A stretch of DNA of 64,000 nt from Fervidibacter sinensis (GTDB taxonomy: Bacteria > Armatimonadota > Fervidibacteria > Fervidibacterales > Fervidibacteraceae), in assembly GCA_032161045.1 (NCBI GenBank), contig JAVHTH010000007.1; one strand, 5' to 3'. The notes beneath the pieces are model-generated. The model had not been told where the DNA came from and searched no databases. It worked only from the letters and a program-made list of their open reading frames with translations. The translations under genes were made by a program, and so were the position numbers. Each line of letters begins with the position of its first letter. The stretch's first letter is position 1. Below are positions 17,010 through 24,926 of the stretch, one piece after another.

Positions 17010-18567
17010 CTTTCAATCCCACTGTGGTGCGATTGCGACGGACGGGTTGAGACATCTCCATATATCCCACTCCTGCTTTCAATCCCACTGTGGTGCGATT
17101 GCGACAGTGTAAAGGGCTGCGTTGAATGAAGGGGCTGCTTTACTTTCAATCCCACTGTGGTGCGATTGCGACGCGAGCACTTCAATAAGTCGCTTGCGGT
17201 CGTCTGAACTTTCAATCCCACTGTGGTGCGATTGCGACGAGGAAACTTGGAAACAACTTCAAAAGGCAATCCAGCTTTCAATCCCACTGTGGTGCGATTG
17301 CGACATGAGCGCGCAATTGCCACCAAGTTCGCATCTATAGCTTTCAATCCCACTGTGGTGCGATTGCGACAACCCGCCGCCTTTCGGGCTGGCGGGCCGG
17401 GGGGGCTTTCAATCCCACTGTGGTGCGATTGCGACGTTCTCAGCGAGCGGGGGTTCACTTGTATCGTGTCTACTTTCAATCCCACTGTGGTGCGATTGCG
17501 ACTGAAGGGTTATCGTTGTGCATTTGGTTCTTTCGTCGTCTTTCAATCCCACTGTGGTGCGATTGCGACTGGTTGGTCGTGCCTGAGCCACACAAGAGTG
17601 GAGCGCTTTCAATCCCACTGTGGTGCGATTGCGACCAAGTTTGGCGTCCATGACGGGACTGAGTGCCCCTTGCTTTCAATCCCACTGTGGTGCGATTGCG
17701 ACACGCGAGGAAAGGTATAACTCCATGACGGCGATAGTTCTTTCAATCCCACTGTGGTGCGATTGCGACCCTCGCAGCTCCAGATAGCATTTCAAGTATT
17801 TCAGATGCTTTCAATCCCACTGTGGTGCGATTGCGACCATTAATTCTCCCGCATGTAGACCCCGTTGTGAAACCTTTCAATCCCACTGTGGTGCGATTGC
17901 GACGGCGCAAGGAAGTATATGTCCGTCTATGTTGTCAATCTTTCAATCCCACTGTGGTGCGATTGCAACCCAGCCTCTCGTTCACATAAAACCCGACGGG
18001 GCTGTCTTTCAATCCCACTGTGGTGCGATTGCGACCAAGTTTGGCGTCCATGACGGGACTGAGTGCCCCTTGCTTTCAATCCCACTGTGGTGCGATTGCG
18101 ACGTTAATTGTGTTGTAAACACGCTCCCGACCTCCTTTCACTTTCAATCCCACTGTGGTGCGATTGCGACGGCGCAAGGAAGTATATGTCCGTCTATGTT
18201 GTCAATCTTTCAATCCCACTGTGGTGCGATTGCGACCGACCTACACCAACGGGGACATTTTCCGTTACAAAACTTTCAATCCCACTGTGGTGCGATTGCG
18301 ACACACGAAACAACGCTTCAAGACAACGACGGGTTTGTCTTTCAATCCCACTGTGGTGCGATTGCGACTCAACTCCCTTAACGGTTATGTTTGGATGCCA
18401 CGCATCTTTCAATCCCACTGTGGTGCGATTGCGACTGCTCCCATACATGCAACCGCGCCATCTCCCCAGCCTTTCAATCCCACTGTGGTGCGATTGCGAC
18501 GAGGAAAATCGCAGCACACATAAACGAAATGAAAAAACTTTCAATCCCACTGTGGTGCGATTGCGAC
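17010..18567 (-). CRISPR. CRISPR array, 24 repeats and 23 spacers
   Basis: A 30-bp repeat (plus-strand start CTTTCAATCC, end GATTGCGAC) occurs 24 times with spacers of 35-38 bases. Every repeat is identical except the one at 17940-17969, where the end reads GATTGCAAC. Read on the minus strand the repeat ends in ATTGAAAG, the usual 8-base crRNA 5' handle of type I-A/I-B/III systems. The array is therefore probably transcribed right to left. Two spacers occur twice: 17636-17672 equals 18036-18072, and 17904-17939 equals 18171-18206. No cas gene lies in the window, so the array must depend on cas genes elsewhere. Confidence 0.98.
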
Positions 18568-18761
18568 CAAGGCAAAATGACGGGTTTGGAGGGCAAAACA
18601 GACGAAATTAGGCACAGCCTTGCCGTCGACCTCCGGTTGCCCCCAAAACCTAAGGGGGTCGACTGCAAGTGAGCCTTGAAAATTGGCGATTTTTGCCCCA
18701 AAATAGCCACCTCTCCTCTATGCCGCTTTCAAGGTGCCAAAAACGGCATAGGTCGACGGCA
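18568..18761 (-). promoter_or_regulatory. Probable CRISPR leader with inverted repeats
   Basis: This A/T-mixed stretch on the inferred upstream side of the array encodes no protein. It contains a perfect 14-base inverted repeat (CTTGCCGTCGACCT at 18619-18632 and its complement at 18750-18763). A near copy of the right arm lies at 18658-18670, and a 7-base inverted pair TATGCCG/CGGCATA at 18719-18725 and 18744-18750. The right arm touches the candidate promoter -10. These are features of a structured, possibly regulated leader. Confidence 0.55.
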
Positions 18762-18790
18762 AGTATAACACACTAAAACGGTAAAAGCAA
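18762..18790 (-). promoter_or_regulatory. Candidate promoter for the CRISPR transcript
   Basis: On the minus strand TTGCTT (18790-18785) and TATACT (18767-18762) are 17 bases apart. Transcription would start near 18755 and run through the leader into the array. The -10 is good (five of six) and the -35 moderate (three of six). The last bases of the right inverted-repeat arm overlap the -10, so a protein bound there would affect initiation. Confidence 0.5.
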
Positions 18791-18890
18791 GACGGTTGTG
18801 TCTCAAGCGGGGAAACATTGAGAGGCAATAAAGGGGATACAGCACATTGGAAAACACACTTCTCAGGAAGTCAAGACCGTTTGCTAAGGT

Positions 18891-19136
18891 TCATCGGTTT
18901 TTCTCAATCACCCTCAAAACCACTTCAATCTCAACCCACTCGTCTTCATCTTGCGGTTCAACAAAAATGTAGGGCAGGTTGTAAACCGTAGCACCTGTAT
19001 ACAGGCGAGTCTGTGGACGTTGTTGTATGTCTTCCCAAACTGGCTTGCGGATGTATCCTTTCCAGCGAATTTCCTGTTGTTCCATGTTCAGAGCGCAAAG
19101 GGCAAGAAACTGCGAATTTCCCTTGCGCTCTTTCAC
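18891..19136 (-). CDS. Small protein of unknown function
   Basis: An 81-codon frame whose downstream part, MEQQEIRWKGYIRKPVWEDI onwards, reads like a real small acidic protein ending in EDEWVEIEVVLRVIEKNR. The start is uncertain. A GTG at 19136 overlaps AAGGAG with no spacer, while an internal ATG at 19085 has no clear ribosome site and would give 64 residues. I recognise no domain. It lies downstream of gap on the same strand, beyond a strong hairpin. Confidence 0.5.
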   Translation of the reverse strand: MKERKGNSQFLALCALNMEQQEIRWKGYIRKPVWEDIQQRPQTRLYTGATVYNLPYIFVEPQDEDEWVEIEVVLRVIEKNR

Positions 19137-19156
19137 CTCCTTGCCTTTGAGAGAGC

Positions 19157-19185
19157 GGGGAGGAGTTTTCGGTTAACTCCTCCCC
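19157..19185. other. Strong intergenic hairpin after gap
   Basis: GGGGAGGAGTT and its exact complement AACTCCTCCCC form an 11-bp stem with a 7-base loop, between the gap stop and the small frame at 18891-19136. On the minus strand it is not followed by a U-run. It could be an attenuator, a 3' stabiliser, or a terminator for plus-strand RNA, where a T-rich stretch follows. Confidence 0.55.
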
Positions 19186-19207
19186 TACCCTTTTGCTCTT
19201 GACAAAT

Positions 19208-20245
19208 TTAAAGTCCGAGTTCCACCATGTAAGCAATCAAGTCAGCGGTTCGGCAAGCGTAGCCCCATTCGTTGTCATACCAAGCGGTGACTTTAACCAT
19301 CCCGCCAGGACCGACGAAGGTAAATGCGGGATCTCCGTCAACGATGGCGGAGTGCGGGTCACCTTTGAAGTCAATGGAGACGCACGGGTCAGTTTCAACT
19401 CGCAAGATACCGCCCAAACCGCCTTCGCGCCAAGGGGTCTTTTCGTATTCCTTGAACGCCTCAATCAATTCCTCTGTCGTCGTCTTCTTAGTCGTCACCA
19501 CATTTAAGTCAACGACCGAAACTGTGGATGTCGGAACTCTCATGGCTATTCCGTGCAGTTTGCCTTTAAGGTCTGGGAGGACAAGGTGGATTGCTTTTGC
19601 TGCCCCAGTAGTTGTCGGCACAATGTTCAGCGCTGCTGCTCGCGCCCGCCGCAAATCCCTGTGCACCAAGTCAAGGATGCGTTGGTCGTTCGTGTATGCG
19701 TGGATCGTCGTCATCAAACCATACTCAATTCCAAACTTCTCATGGAGCACTTTGCAAACAGGTGCCAAGCAGTTCGTTGTGCACGAAGCATTTGAGATGA
19801 TGTGATGTTCTTTCGGATTGTAGGCAGTGTGGTTGACGCCCAAAACAACGGTGATATCCTCGTTCGTTGCGGGTGCGCTGATGATGACTTTCTTCGCTCC
19901 TGCTTCAATGTGAGCACGAGCCTTGTTTGCATCGGTGAAGACGCCAGTGGATTCCAAAACGATATCAACGCCTAAATCCTTCCAAGGCAACTTTGCAGGG
20001 TCTTTTTCGCTGAGGACTTTAATCTCGTTGCCGTTGATGACCAATGAATCGTCCTTGACCTCCACAGTACCGTCAAATTTCCCATAGTTAGAGTCGTAGC
20101 GGAAGAGGTGAGCGTTAGTTTTCGGGTCGGCGAGGTCGTTCAAAGCGACCACATCCACAACTCCCGGATGCCTTTCCAATAAGGCTTTCAGCACTTGCCT
20201 TCCGATCCGACCAAACCCGTTGATTGCCACACGCACTTCTGCCAT
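19208..20245 (-). CDS. gap: Glyceraldehyde-3-phosphate dehydrogenase, type I
   Basis: A 345-residue GAPDH, oxidising glyceraldehyde 3-phosphate to 1,3-bisphosphoglycerate in glycolysis. The N-terminal VAINGFGRIGRQVLKALLER is the NAD-binding motif. HHIISNASCTTNCLAPVCKV holds the catalytic Cys, and GAAKAIHLVLPDLKGKLHGI and NEWGYACRTADLI are typical. The start follows an AAGGAGGCGAG site. A good promoter lies about 65 bases upstream. Pgk and Tpi are not adjacent. Confidence 0.96.
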   Translation of the reverse strand: MAEVRVAINGFGRIGRQVLKALLERHPGVVDVVALNDLADPKTNAHLFRYDSNYGKFDGTVEVKDDSLVINGNEIKVLSEKDPAKLPWKDLGVDIVLESTGVFTDANKARAHIEAGAKKVIISAPATNEDITVVLGVNHTAYNPKEHHIISNASCTTNCLAPVCKVLHEKFGIEYGLMTTIHAYTNDQRILDLVHRDLRRARAAALNIVPTTTGAAKAIHLVLPDLKGKLHGIAMRVPTSTVSVVDLNVVTTKKTTTEELIEAFKEYEKTPWREGGLGGILRVETDPCVSIDFKGDPHSAIVDGDPAFTFVGPGGMVKVTAWYDNEWGYACRTADLIAYMVELGL

Positions 20246-20310
20246 TGCTGCTCGCCTCCTTGTTCTTCAGGGTTTTTGCCCTTTGTCATTTCCGCTCCTT
20301 GCACGCAAAA

Positions 20311-20339
20311 ATTTAACACGCCGATTACAAAAGGGACAA
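20311..20339 (-). promoter_or_regulatory. Candidate promoter of gap
   Basis: On the minus strand TTGTCC (20339-20334) and TTAAAT (20316-20311) are 17 bases apart, with the gap ATG at 20245. Both hexamers match four of six consensus positions. It lies in the divergent gap before the plus-strand gene at 20356. Confidence 0.45.
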
Positions 20340-20355
20340 TCAGGTGAAAGCCCCA

Positions 20356-21126
20356 ATGTTGGACTGGAAGGTTGCTTGGTTCTACTTGACATTGTTGGCG
20401 CTGATTTTCACGAGCGGGAAGCCGATTTTGTGGCTTCCTTTGGTGTCCTTTGCCTTTCTGGTTTCTACCCTTCCGGGAAGGCGTTCCGTTGCCTCGTTTG
20501 ATTGGCATCACTGGCATCCGGTTTTTTCCTCGCTTTTTGCCACTCATTTGCCTTCCGCCCTTTATCGTTGGGTTCGTTACAGGAAAATCGTTGGCGGCGA
20601 CAGTTTGCTCATTTTGCCGACGCAGCGCGAAACTGGCTTGTTGCTTTTGGACCTGAGCAAAAACGACATTGACACTTTTCTGCAATTTGTTTGGACACGC
20701 ACTTTGCTTTCCCGCTCTTGTGGCAAACCTAAAGTCCACCTGTTGAGACTTTTGGAAGCCGTTCGGCGATATAGCGACAGAGTTGATTTGAGTTACCTTC
20801 TTGGTTTCCTGAATTCGCGGGAAGCGGAGTGGCACAGTGCAGGTTGTTTTGGCGTAGGGTGGTTCAGAGAAGTAGCGAAAGGGCAAGTGCGAATTTTGCC
20901 GACTTTGGGGCGAACCTTTTGGAGGGTTCGTCGGACTAATGTTAACTGGGTGTTCACAACGGACGGGGTAGCAACGCACCTTGCCGAAGTCATTGAAGCC
21001 ATAAACCGCGACGGTTCGCCTGAAAAGTTCATTCAAAACTTGCCGCGACAAGATGACTTGACTATCGGCTGGTTTGCGCCAAAATTGAATGCGCTCTCTG
21101 GCAAAGAAATCGCCAAGTCAAAATAG
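20356..21126 (+). CDS. Membrane-anchored protein of unknown function
   Basis: A 256-residue protein whose first 45 residues form one or two hydrophobic segments (VAWFYLTLLALIF and PILWLPLVSFAFLVSTL). A soluble part rich in Arg and Trp follows (WHHWHPVFSSLFATHLP, LLLLDLSKNDIDTFLQFVWT). I recognise no family. It ends 27 bases before rplS and is probably co-transcribed with it. The ATG at 20356 with AGGTG upstream is preferred over the GTG at 20344. The opposite strand is also open here, but the position before rplS and the hydrophobic N-terminus favour this frame. Confidence 0.6.
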   Translation: MLDWKVAWFYLTLLALIFTSGKPILWLPLVSFAFLVSTLPGRRSVASFDWHHWHPVFSSLFATHLPSALYRWVRYRKIVGGDSLLILPTQRETGLLLLDLSKNDIDTFLQFVWTRTLLSRSCGKPKVHLLRLLEAVRRYSDRVDLSYLLGFLNSREAEWHSAGCFGVGWFREVAKGQVRILPTLGRTFWRVRRTNVNWVFTTDGVATHLAEVIEAINRDGSPEKFIQNLPRQDDLTIGWFAPKLNALSGKEIAKSK

Positions 21127-21153
21127 CAAGTCAAAATAGGAGGCTGAAATCCC

Positions 21154-21588
21154 ATGCGCAGCCCAGAGTTGATGCTGGTTGAGCAAAAGTTTCTTCGCAC
21201 TGACATCCCAGACTTTCGGGTCGGAGATACAGTGCGAGTGACAATTCGGCTGTCAAAAGAGGAAGTCGCGAGTGGAGACCAGCAGAAGAAGGAAGGTCGT
21301 AAAGAGCGAGAGCCCGTGACAGCATTTGAGGGAGTTGTGATTCGCAAACGCGGTGAAGGCACAAGTGCAACCTTCACCGTTCGCAAACTCGCTCACGGGG
21401 TAGGGACAGAACGAACCTTCTTCTTGCACTCACCGAACATCGTGAAAATTGAGGTTTTGCGAAGAGGAAAGGTTCGCCGAGCCCGACTTTACTATCTGCG
21501 CGGTTTGTCAACGAAGGAAGCGCGAATCAAGGAAGACCGGCAGAGGGCTATGAAAGACCGAATGGCTCTCAAAAATTCGGCTTCGTAG
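21154..21588 (+). CDS. rplS: 50S ribosomal protein L19
   Basis: L19 lies at the 30S-50S interface. The 144-residue protein has PDFRVGDTVRVTIRL, AFEGVVIRKRGEGTSATFTV, VGTERTFFLHSPNI and RRARLYYLRGLSTKEARIKE, all family hallmarks. A charged insertion (EVASGDQQKKEGRKEREP) of about 10-15 residues sits after the first strand pair, and the C-terminus extends past the usual end. GGAGGCTG lies before the ATG. trmD and rimM, common neighbours, are absent. Confidence 0.95.
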   Translation: MRSPELMLVEQKFLRTDIPDFRVGDTVRVTIRLSKEEVASGDQQKKEGRKEREPVTAFEGVVIRKRGEGTSATFTVRKLAHGVGTERTFFLHSPNIVKIEVLRRGKVRRARLYYLRGLSTKEARIKEDRQRAMKDRMALKNSAS

Positions 21589-21649
21589 GAGTTTTGAGCA
21601 TTTGCGAAGCAAAAATCCGTGTTATGATTTCAGCCCATAGTCTCAGGCA

Positions 21650-21800
21650 AACTTGGAGGGCGCACCGCTGACGAACTTTCTATCGGCGCGGTGTAAAACC
21701 GCGCCCTACATCAGGTTGATTTTCGTTTCGGTCGGGCAGAAGCCCAACTCTCCGAAACAACGAATTTTTCGGCTCGACAGGAGCCGAGCCCTCCGATTTC
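21650..21800. repeat. Intergenic hairpin-repeat cluster 1
   Basis: Lies in the roughly 320-base gap between rplS and lepB, which has no gene. GGCGCGGT/ACCGCGCC (21685-21692 and 21698-21705) is a perfect 8-bp hairpin followed by CTACATCA. Two further units start TTTCGG and end CCTCCGA, with inner arms GGGC/GCCC and GGCTC/GAGCC. These are members of the dispersed family seen in at least seven other gaps here. Confidence 0.8.
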
Positions 21801-21905
21801 GCCGAATAAATTTGTCACTCATTTTCTTCGTTGCCGTTACCAAACTGTCGGAATTCACAGCACATCAACAATGTGCCCAACGGGAATTAAGGGGTGCTTT
21901 AAGGG

Positions 21906-22631
21906 ATGGCATTTCAATGGGACTCAGTTTGGGGTTACCTTATCGTGGCGGGAGTTTTGTTGGTTCTGCTGCAGTTGAGGATTGCATTACAGCGGGAAAA
22001 ATGGGAGGACGAACGATTGCGACAATTTCTCGCTGAAGCGTGCGAATCGCTCTTGATAGCGTTGGCACTTGTGTTCTTTCTCATCCGCCCGTTTGTCGTC
22101 CACGCGTTTTTGATTCCGTCCCAATCAATGGAGCCGACTTTGCTGGTCGGTGACAGGCTTTTGGTCAACAAGTTTGTCTACCACATTCGTCAACCTCATC
22201 GTCAGGAAATCGTCGTCTTCAAAGCACCTGATTTGGCACTTCAAAAGTCGGGCAAACCTGACCAGACAGACTACATAAAGCGGCTTATAGGTTTGCCCGG
22301 CGACTTAGTTCGCGTGGAGAATGGACACGCTCTCGTCAACGGTAAACCTTTAGACGAACCTTACTTGCAATTGACTTCTCCATTCGGCGGACGAACTTTC
22401 CCCGACGATTACCTTTACGAAACACCTTGGCGCGACACCTATCGCAACTTGATTGAGCGGCATTGGGGCAAACTTTGGGTCCGTGTTCCGGAAGGGCACT
22501 ATTTCGTCTTGGGCGATAACAGGTTCAACAGCCTTGACAGTCGCGAATGGGGTTTTGTCCCCTACCCTGCCTTGATCGGCAAATCTCTAATCCGATTCTG
22601 GCCTCTGTCTCGTATCGGCTTCATTCATTAA
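21906..22631 (+). CDS. lepB: Signal peptidase I
   Basis: A 241-residue type I signal peptidase, which removes signal peptides at the outer face of the inner membrane. It has two N-terminal hydrophobic segments. The catalytic Ser is in IPSQSMEPTLLVGDRLLVNK, the general-base Lys in DYIKRLIGLPGDLV, and the closing boxes are GHYFVLGDNRFNSLDSREWG. The start at 21906 gives a sensible first membrane segment (LIVAGVLLVLLQL). It stands alone between repeat-filled gaps. Confidence 0.94.
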   Translation: MAFQWDSVWGYLIVAGVLLVLLQLRIALQREKWEDERLRQFLAEACESLLIALALVFFLIRPFVVHAFLIPSQSMEPTLLVGDRLLVNKFVYHIRQPHRQEIVVFKAPDLALQKSGKPDQTDYIKRLIGLPGDLVRVENGHALVNGKPLDEPYLQLTSPFGGRTFPDDYLYETPWRDTYRNLIERHWGKLWVRVPEGHYFVLGDNRFNSLDSREWGFVPYPALIGKSLIRFWPLSRIGFIH

Positions 22632-22635
22632 CTTG

Positions 22636-22820
22636 GCTTTTGGAGGGCGAGACTCCTGTTAAGCCGAACCGATTTTTTTCGGCACGCCAGTAGGCGTGCC
22701 CTCCGAGATGAAGGTTTTTTTCGGAAAGTGAAGCACCTGCCGAGCCGAAAATTCGGAGGGTTGGGCTCCCGCCCAACCGATTTTTTTTCGGCACGCCAGT
22801 AGGCATGCCCTCTGAGACGG
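22636..22820. repeat. Intergenic hairpin-repeat cluster 2
   Basis: Fills most of the 327-base gap between lepB and recN. GGCACGCC-AGTA-GGCGTGCC (22681-22700) recurs about 109 bases later as GGCACGCC-AGTA-GGCATGCC (22790-22809), both between TTTTTCGG-like and CTCNGA flanks. Between them GGTTGGGC-TCCC-GCCCAACC (22759-22778) forms another perfect 8-bp hairpin in the opposite orientation. No gene is seen. Confidence 0.82.
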
Positions 22821-22958
22821 AATTTCGGTTCACCATAGTTTCGCTCCCCAAAACAGGATTTCTATAGCCACTACCCCCTTAGCAACCTGATGACAGTGTG
22901 CGATAATTGCTAAACGGCGGAAATGTCGCCGAACATTCATCAGCAAAGGTGGTAAACC

Positions 22959-24677
22959 ATGCTGATTGAGTTGCTGATACGAAACCTCGCCATCATTGAC
23001 GAGGTGCAAGTGCCTTTCCAAAGCGGGTTCAATGTGCTCACAGGCGAAACCGGTGCAGGCAAATCCATCATCATCCACGCCCTTAACTTCCTCGTTGGTG
23101 GCAAAGGCGATATTGACTTGATCCGAACGGGAGAGGATTTCATGGTCGTGGAAGCAGTCTTTGATTTAAGCCATTGCCCTCAGGGGAAAGCAGTTTTGGA
23201 AGAGTTGGGGTTTGAACCCGAGGACGACGCGCTTATCCTTTCCAGAGAATTGTCAAGGTCTGGACGGAGCCGATGCCGCATAAACGGTCGCGCTGCAACC
23301 GTCGCAATGCTGAAGCAAATTGGCAAAGCCCTCGTTGACATTCACGGTCAACACGAGCATCAGTCGCTCCTTGAACCATCCAACCACTTGCGCTTTCTGG
23401 ACGCCTTTGGCGGGGATGAGGTTTTGAACCTGAAAGAGCGATACGCAAACCTATACCGACAACTCATGCAGATTGAACGGGAAATTGCCGAACTCCAACA
23501 AAGCGAACGGGACAGGATGCAACGGCTTGACTTGCTTCGCTATCAAGCCGATGAAATTGACAAGGCGAATTTGAGAGAGGGCGAAGAGGAAGAACTTCTG
23601 CAGGAAAGGCAGTTGTTGGCAAACGCCGAACGGATTGTGGAGCGAGTGAACTACGCTGTCCAGCGGCTTATGGAAGACGGTGGTGCCCTTGACAAATTGG
23701 GGGACGCCATTCAAACCCTGAAAGACATTATTCACCTTGACCCTGCACTGGGCAAATGGCAAAACGCACTCTCCCAAGCCTTTGACACTATCCAAGAGGT
23801 CGGGTTTGAACTTGAGCGTTACGCATCGCGAGTTGAGTTCAACCCCGAACGGCTGGACGAGGTGGAAAGCAGGTTGGATTTGATTCGCAGGCTCAAGCGA
23901 AAATATGGAGACACAATTTCGGCGATCCTTCAGTATCGGGAACAAATTGAGCGCGAACTGCAAAAGTTGGAGACGAGCGAAGAGCGTTTGGAAGCGTTGC
24001 AAAAAGAGCGAGAAAGGTTGAGGAACGAATTGGCGGAAGCCGCGTTTGCCTTATCCCAAGCGAGGCAGGAAATTGCACGCCAACTTGAAAAGACGGTGCA
24101 AAACCATTTGAAAGCGCTCATGATGGAAAAAGCGAGGTTCAAGATCGCAGTTGACCACATCCCCGACCCTAACGGCTTAAAGTTGCCCGATGGCATTTTC
24201 GCTTTCGGCAGAGACGGGGTTGACCAAGTTGAGTTTTTGATTGCTACCAACCCGGGCGAACCGTTGAAGCCGTTGGCGAAAATTGCTTCTGGTGGTGAAA
24301 TCTCGCGAACGATGCTGGCGTTAAAAGCCAGTTTGCAAAGAACCCACGAAATCCCGGTCCTCGTGTTTGACGAAATTGATGTCGGCATTGGAGGCAGAAC
24401 AGCGGAAGCGGTCGGCGAAAAATTGCGCGAAGTTTCTCGCTACGCTCAGGTTTTGTGCGTCACGCACCTGCCGCAAATTGCTGCCCTCGCCGATTGGCAT
24501 TTGCAAGTTGAAAAAGTAACAGAAGGCAGGCGGACGAGAGTTATCGTAACGCCACTCCAATTTGAAGAGCGAGTGAAGGAACTGGCGAGGATGCTTTCCG
24601 GCAAGCAAATAACCCAAGCGTCATTGCAACACGCCCAAGAGTTGTTAGCACGAATCAGAACCGTCCAAAAGCAATGA
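22959..24677 (+). CDS. recN: DNA repair protein RecN
   Basis: A 572-residue SMC-like ATPase acting in double-strand break repair. The N-terminal ATP-binding half has Walker A LTGETGAGKSIIIHALNF. A coiled-coil arm runs over about residues 150-380. The C-terminal half carries the signature ASGGEISRTMLALKA and Walker B VLVFDEIDVGIGGRTAEAVG. The ATG follows GGTGG weakly. Length is normal for the family. Confidence 0.95.
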   Translation: MLIELLIRNLAIIDEVQVPFQSGFNVLTGETGAGKSIIIHALNFLVGGKGDIDLIRTGEDFMVVEAVFDLSHCPQGKAVLEELGFEPEDDALILSRELSRSGRSRCRINGRAATVAMLKQIGKALVDIHGQHEHQSLLEPSNHLRFLDAFGGDEVLNLKERYANLYRQLMQIEREIAELQQSERDRMQRLDLLRYQADEIDKANLREGEEEELLQERQLLANAERIVERVNYAVQRLMEDGGALDKLGDAIQTLKDIIHLDPALGKWQNALSQAFDTIQEVGFELERYASRVEFNPERLDEVESRLDLIRRLKRKYGDTISAILQYREQIERELQKLETSEERLEALQKERERLRNELAEAAFALSQARQEIARQLEKTVQNHLKALMMEKARFKIAVDHIPDPNGLKLPDGIFAFGRDGVDQVEFLIATNPGEPLKPLAKIASGGEISRTMLALKASLQRTHEIPVLVFDEIDVGIGGRTAEAVGEKLREVSRYAQVLCVTHLPQIAALADWHLQVEKVTEGRRTRVIVTPLQFEERVKELARMLSGKQITQASLQHAQELLARIRTVQKQ

Positions 24678-24699
24678 GTCAATTCCACATCCAGCAAAT

Positions 24700-24916
24700 G
24701 TTTTCGTGAGGGCGAGACTCCTGCCAAGCCCAAAAACGAGATTCGGAAGGTTAGGCTCCTACTTGACCGAAAAAATCGGCACGCCAGAAGCGTGCCCTCT
24801 GAAAGGTGAAAAAATCTCTCAGAGGGTCAAGTTCCTGCCTGACCGAAAACGAAAATCGCCAAGCCGGAGGTTTGCCCTCCGAAACGGAAAATTGGCACGC
24901 AAAAGCGTGCCCCCAA
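24700..24916. repeat. Intergenic hairpin-repeat cluster 3
   Basis: Several units in tandem and alternating orientation between recN and the next gene. One is GGCACGCC-AGAA-GCGTGCC near 24779. Others are a CAAGCCGGAGGTTTG unit and GGCACGC-AAAA-GCGTGCC close to the end. All sit between CGGTC/CCTCTGA-like flanks. Some stems here are imperfect, which suggests older copies. Confidence 0.7.
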
Positions 24917-24926
24917 ACGGGAAGAC

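Noticed and set aside
17010..18567. Several frames across the CRISPR array
   Set aside because: They are translations of the repeat unit (IPLWCDCD and similar) and do not encode proteins.
20188..21051. A 287-codon minus-strand frame opposite the gene at 20356-21126
   Set aside because: Its protein has no recognisable domain and overlaps the gap start and the gap promoter. The plus-strand frame has a hydrophobic N-terminus and sits just before rplS.
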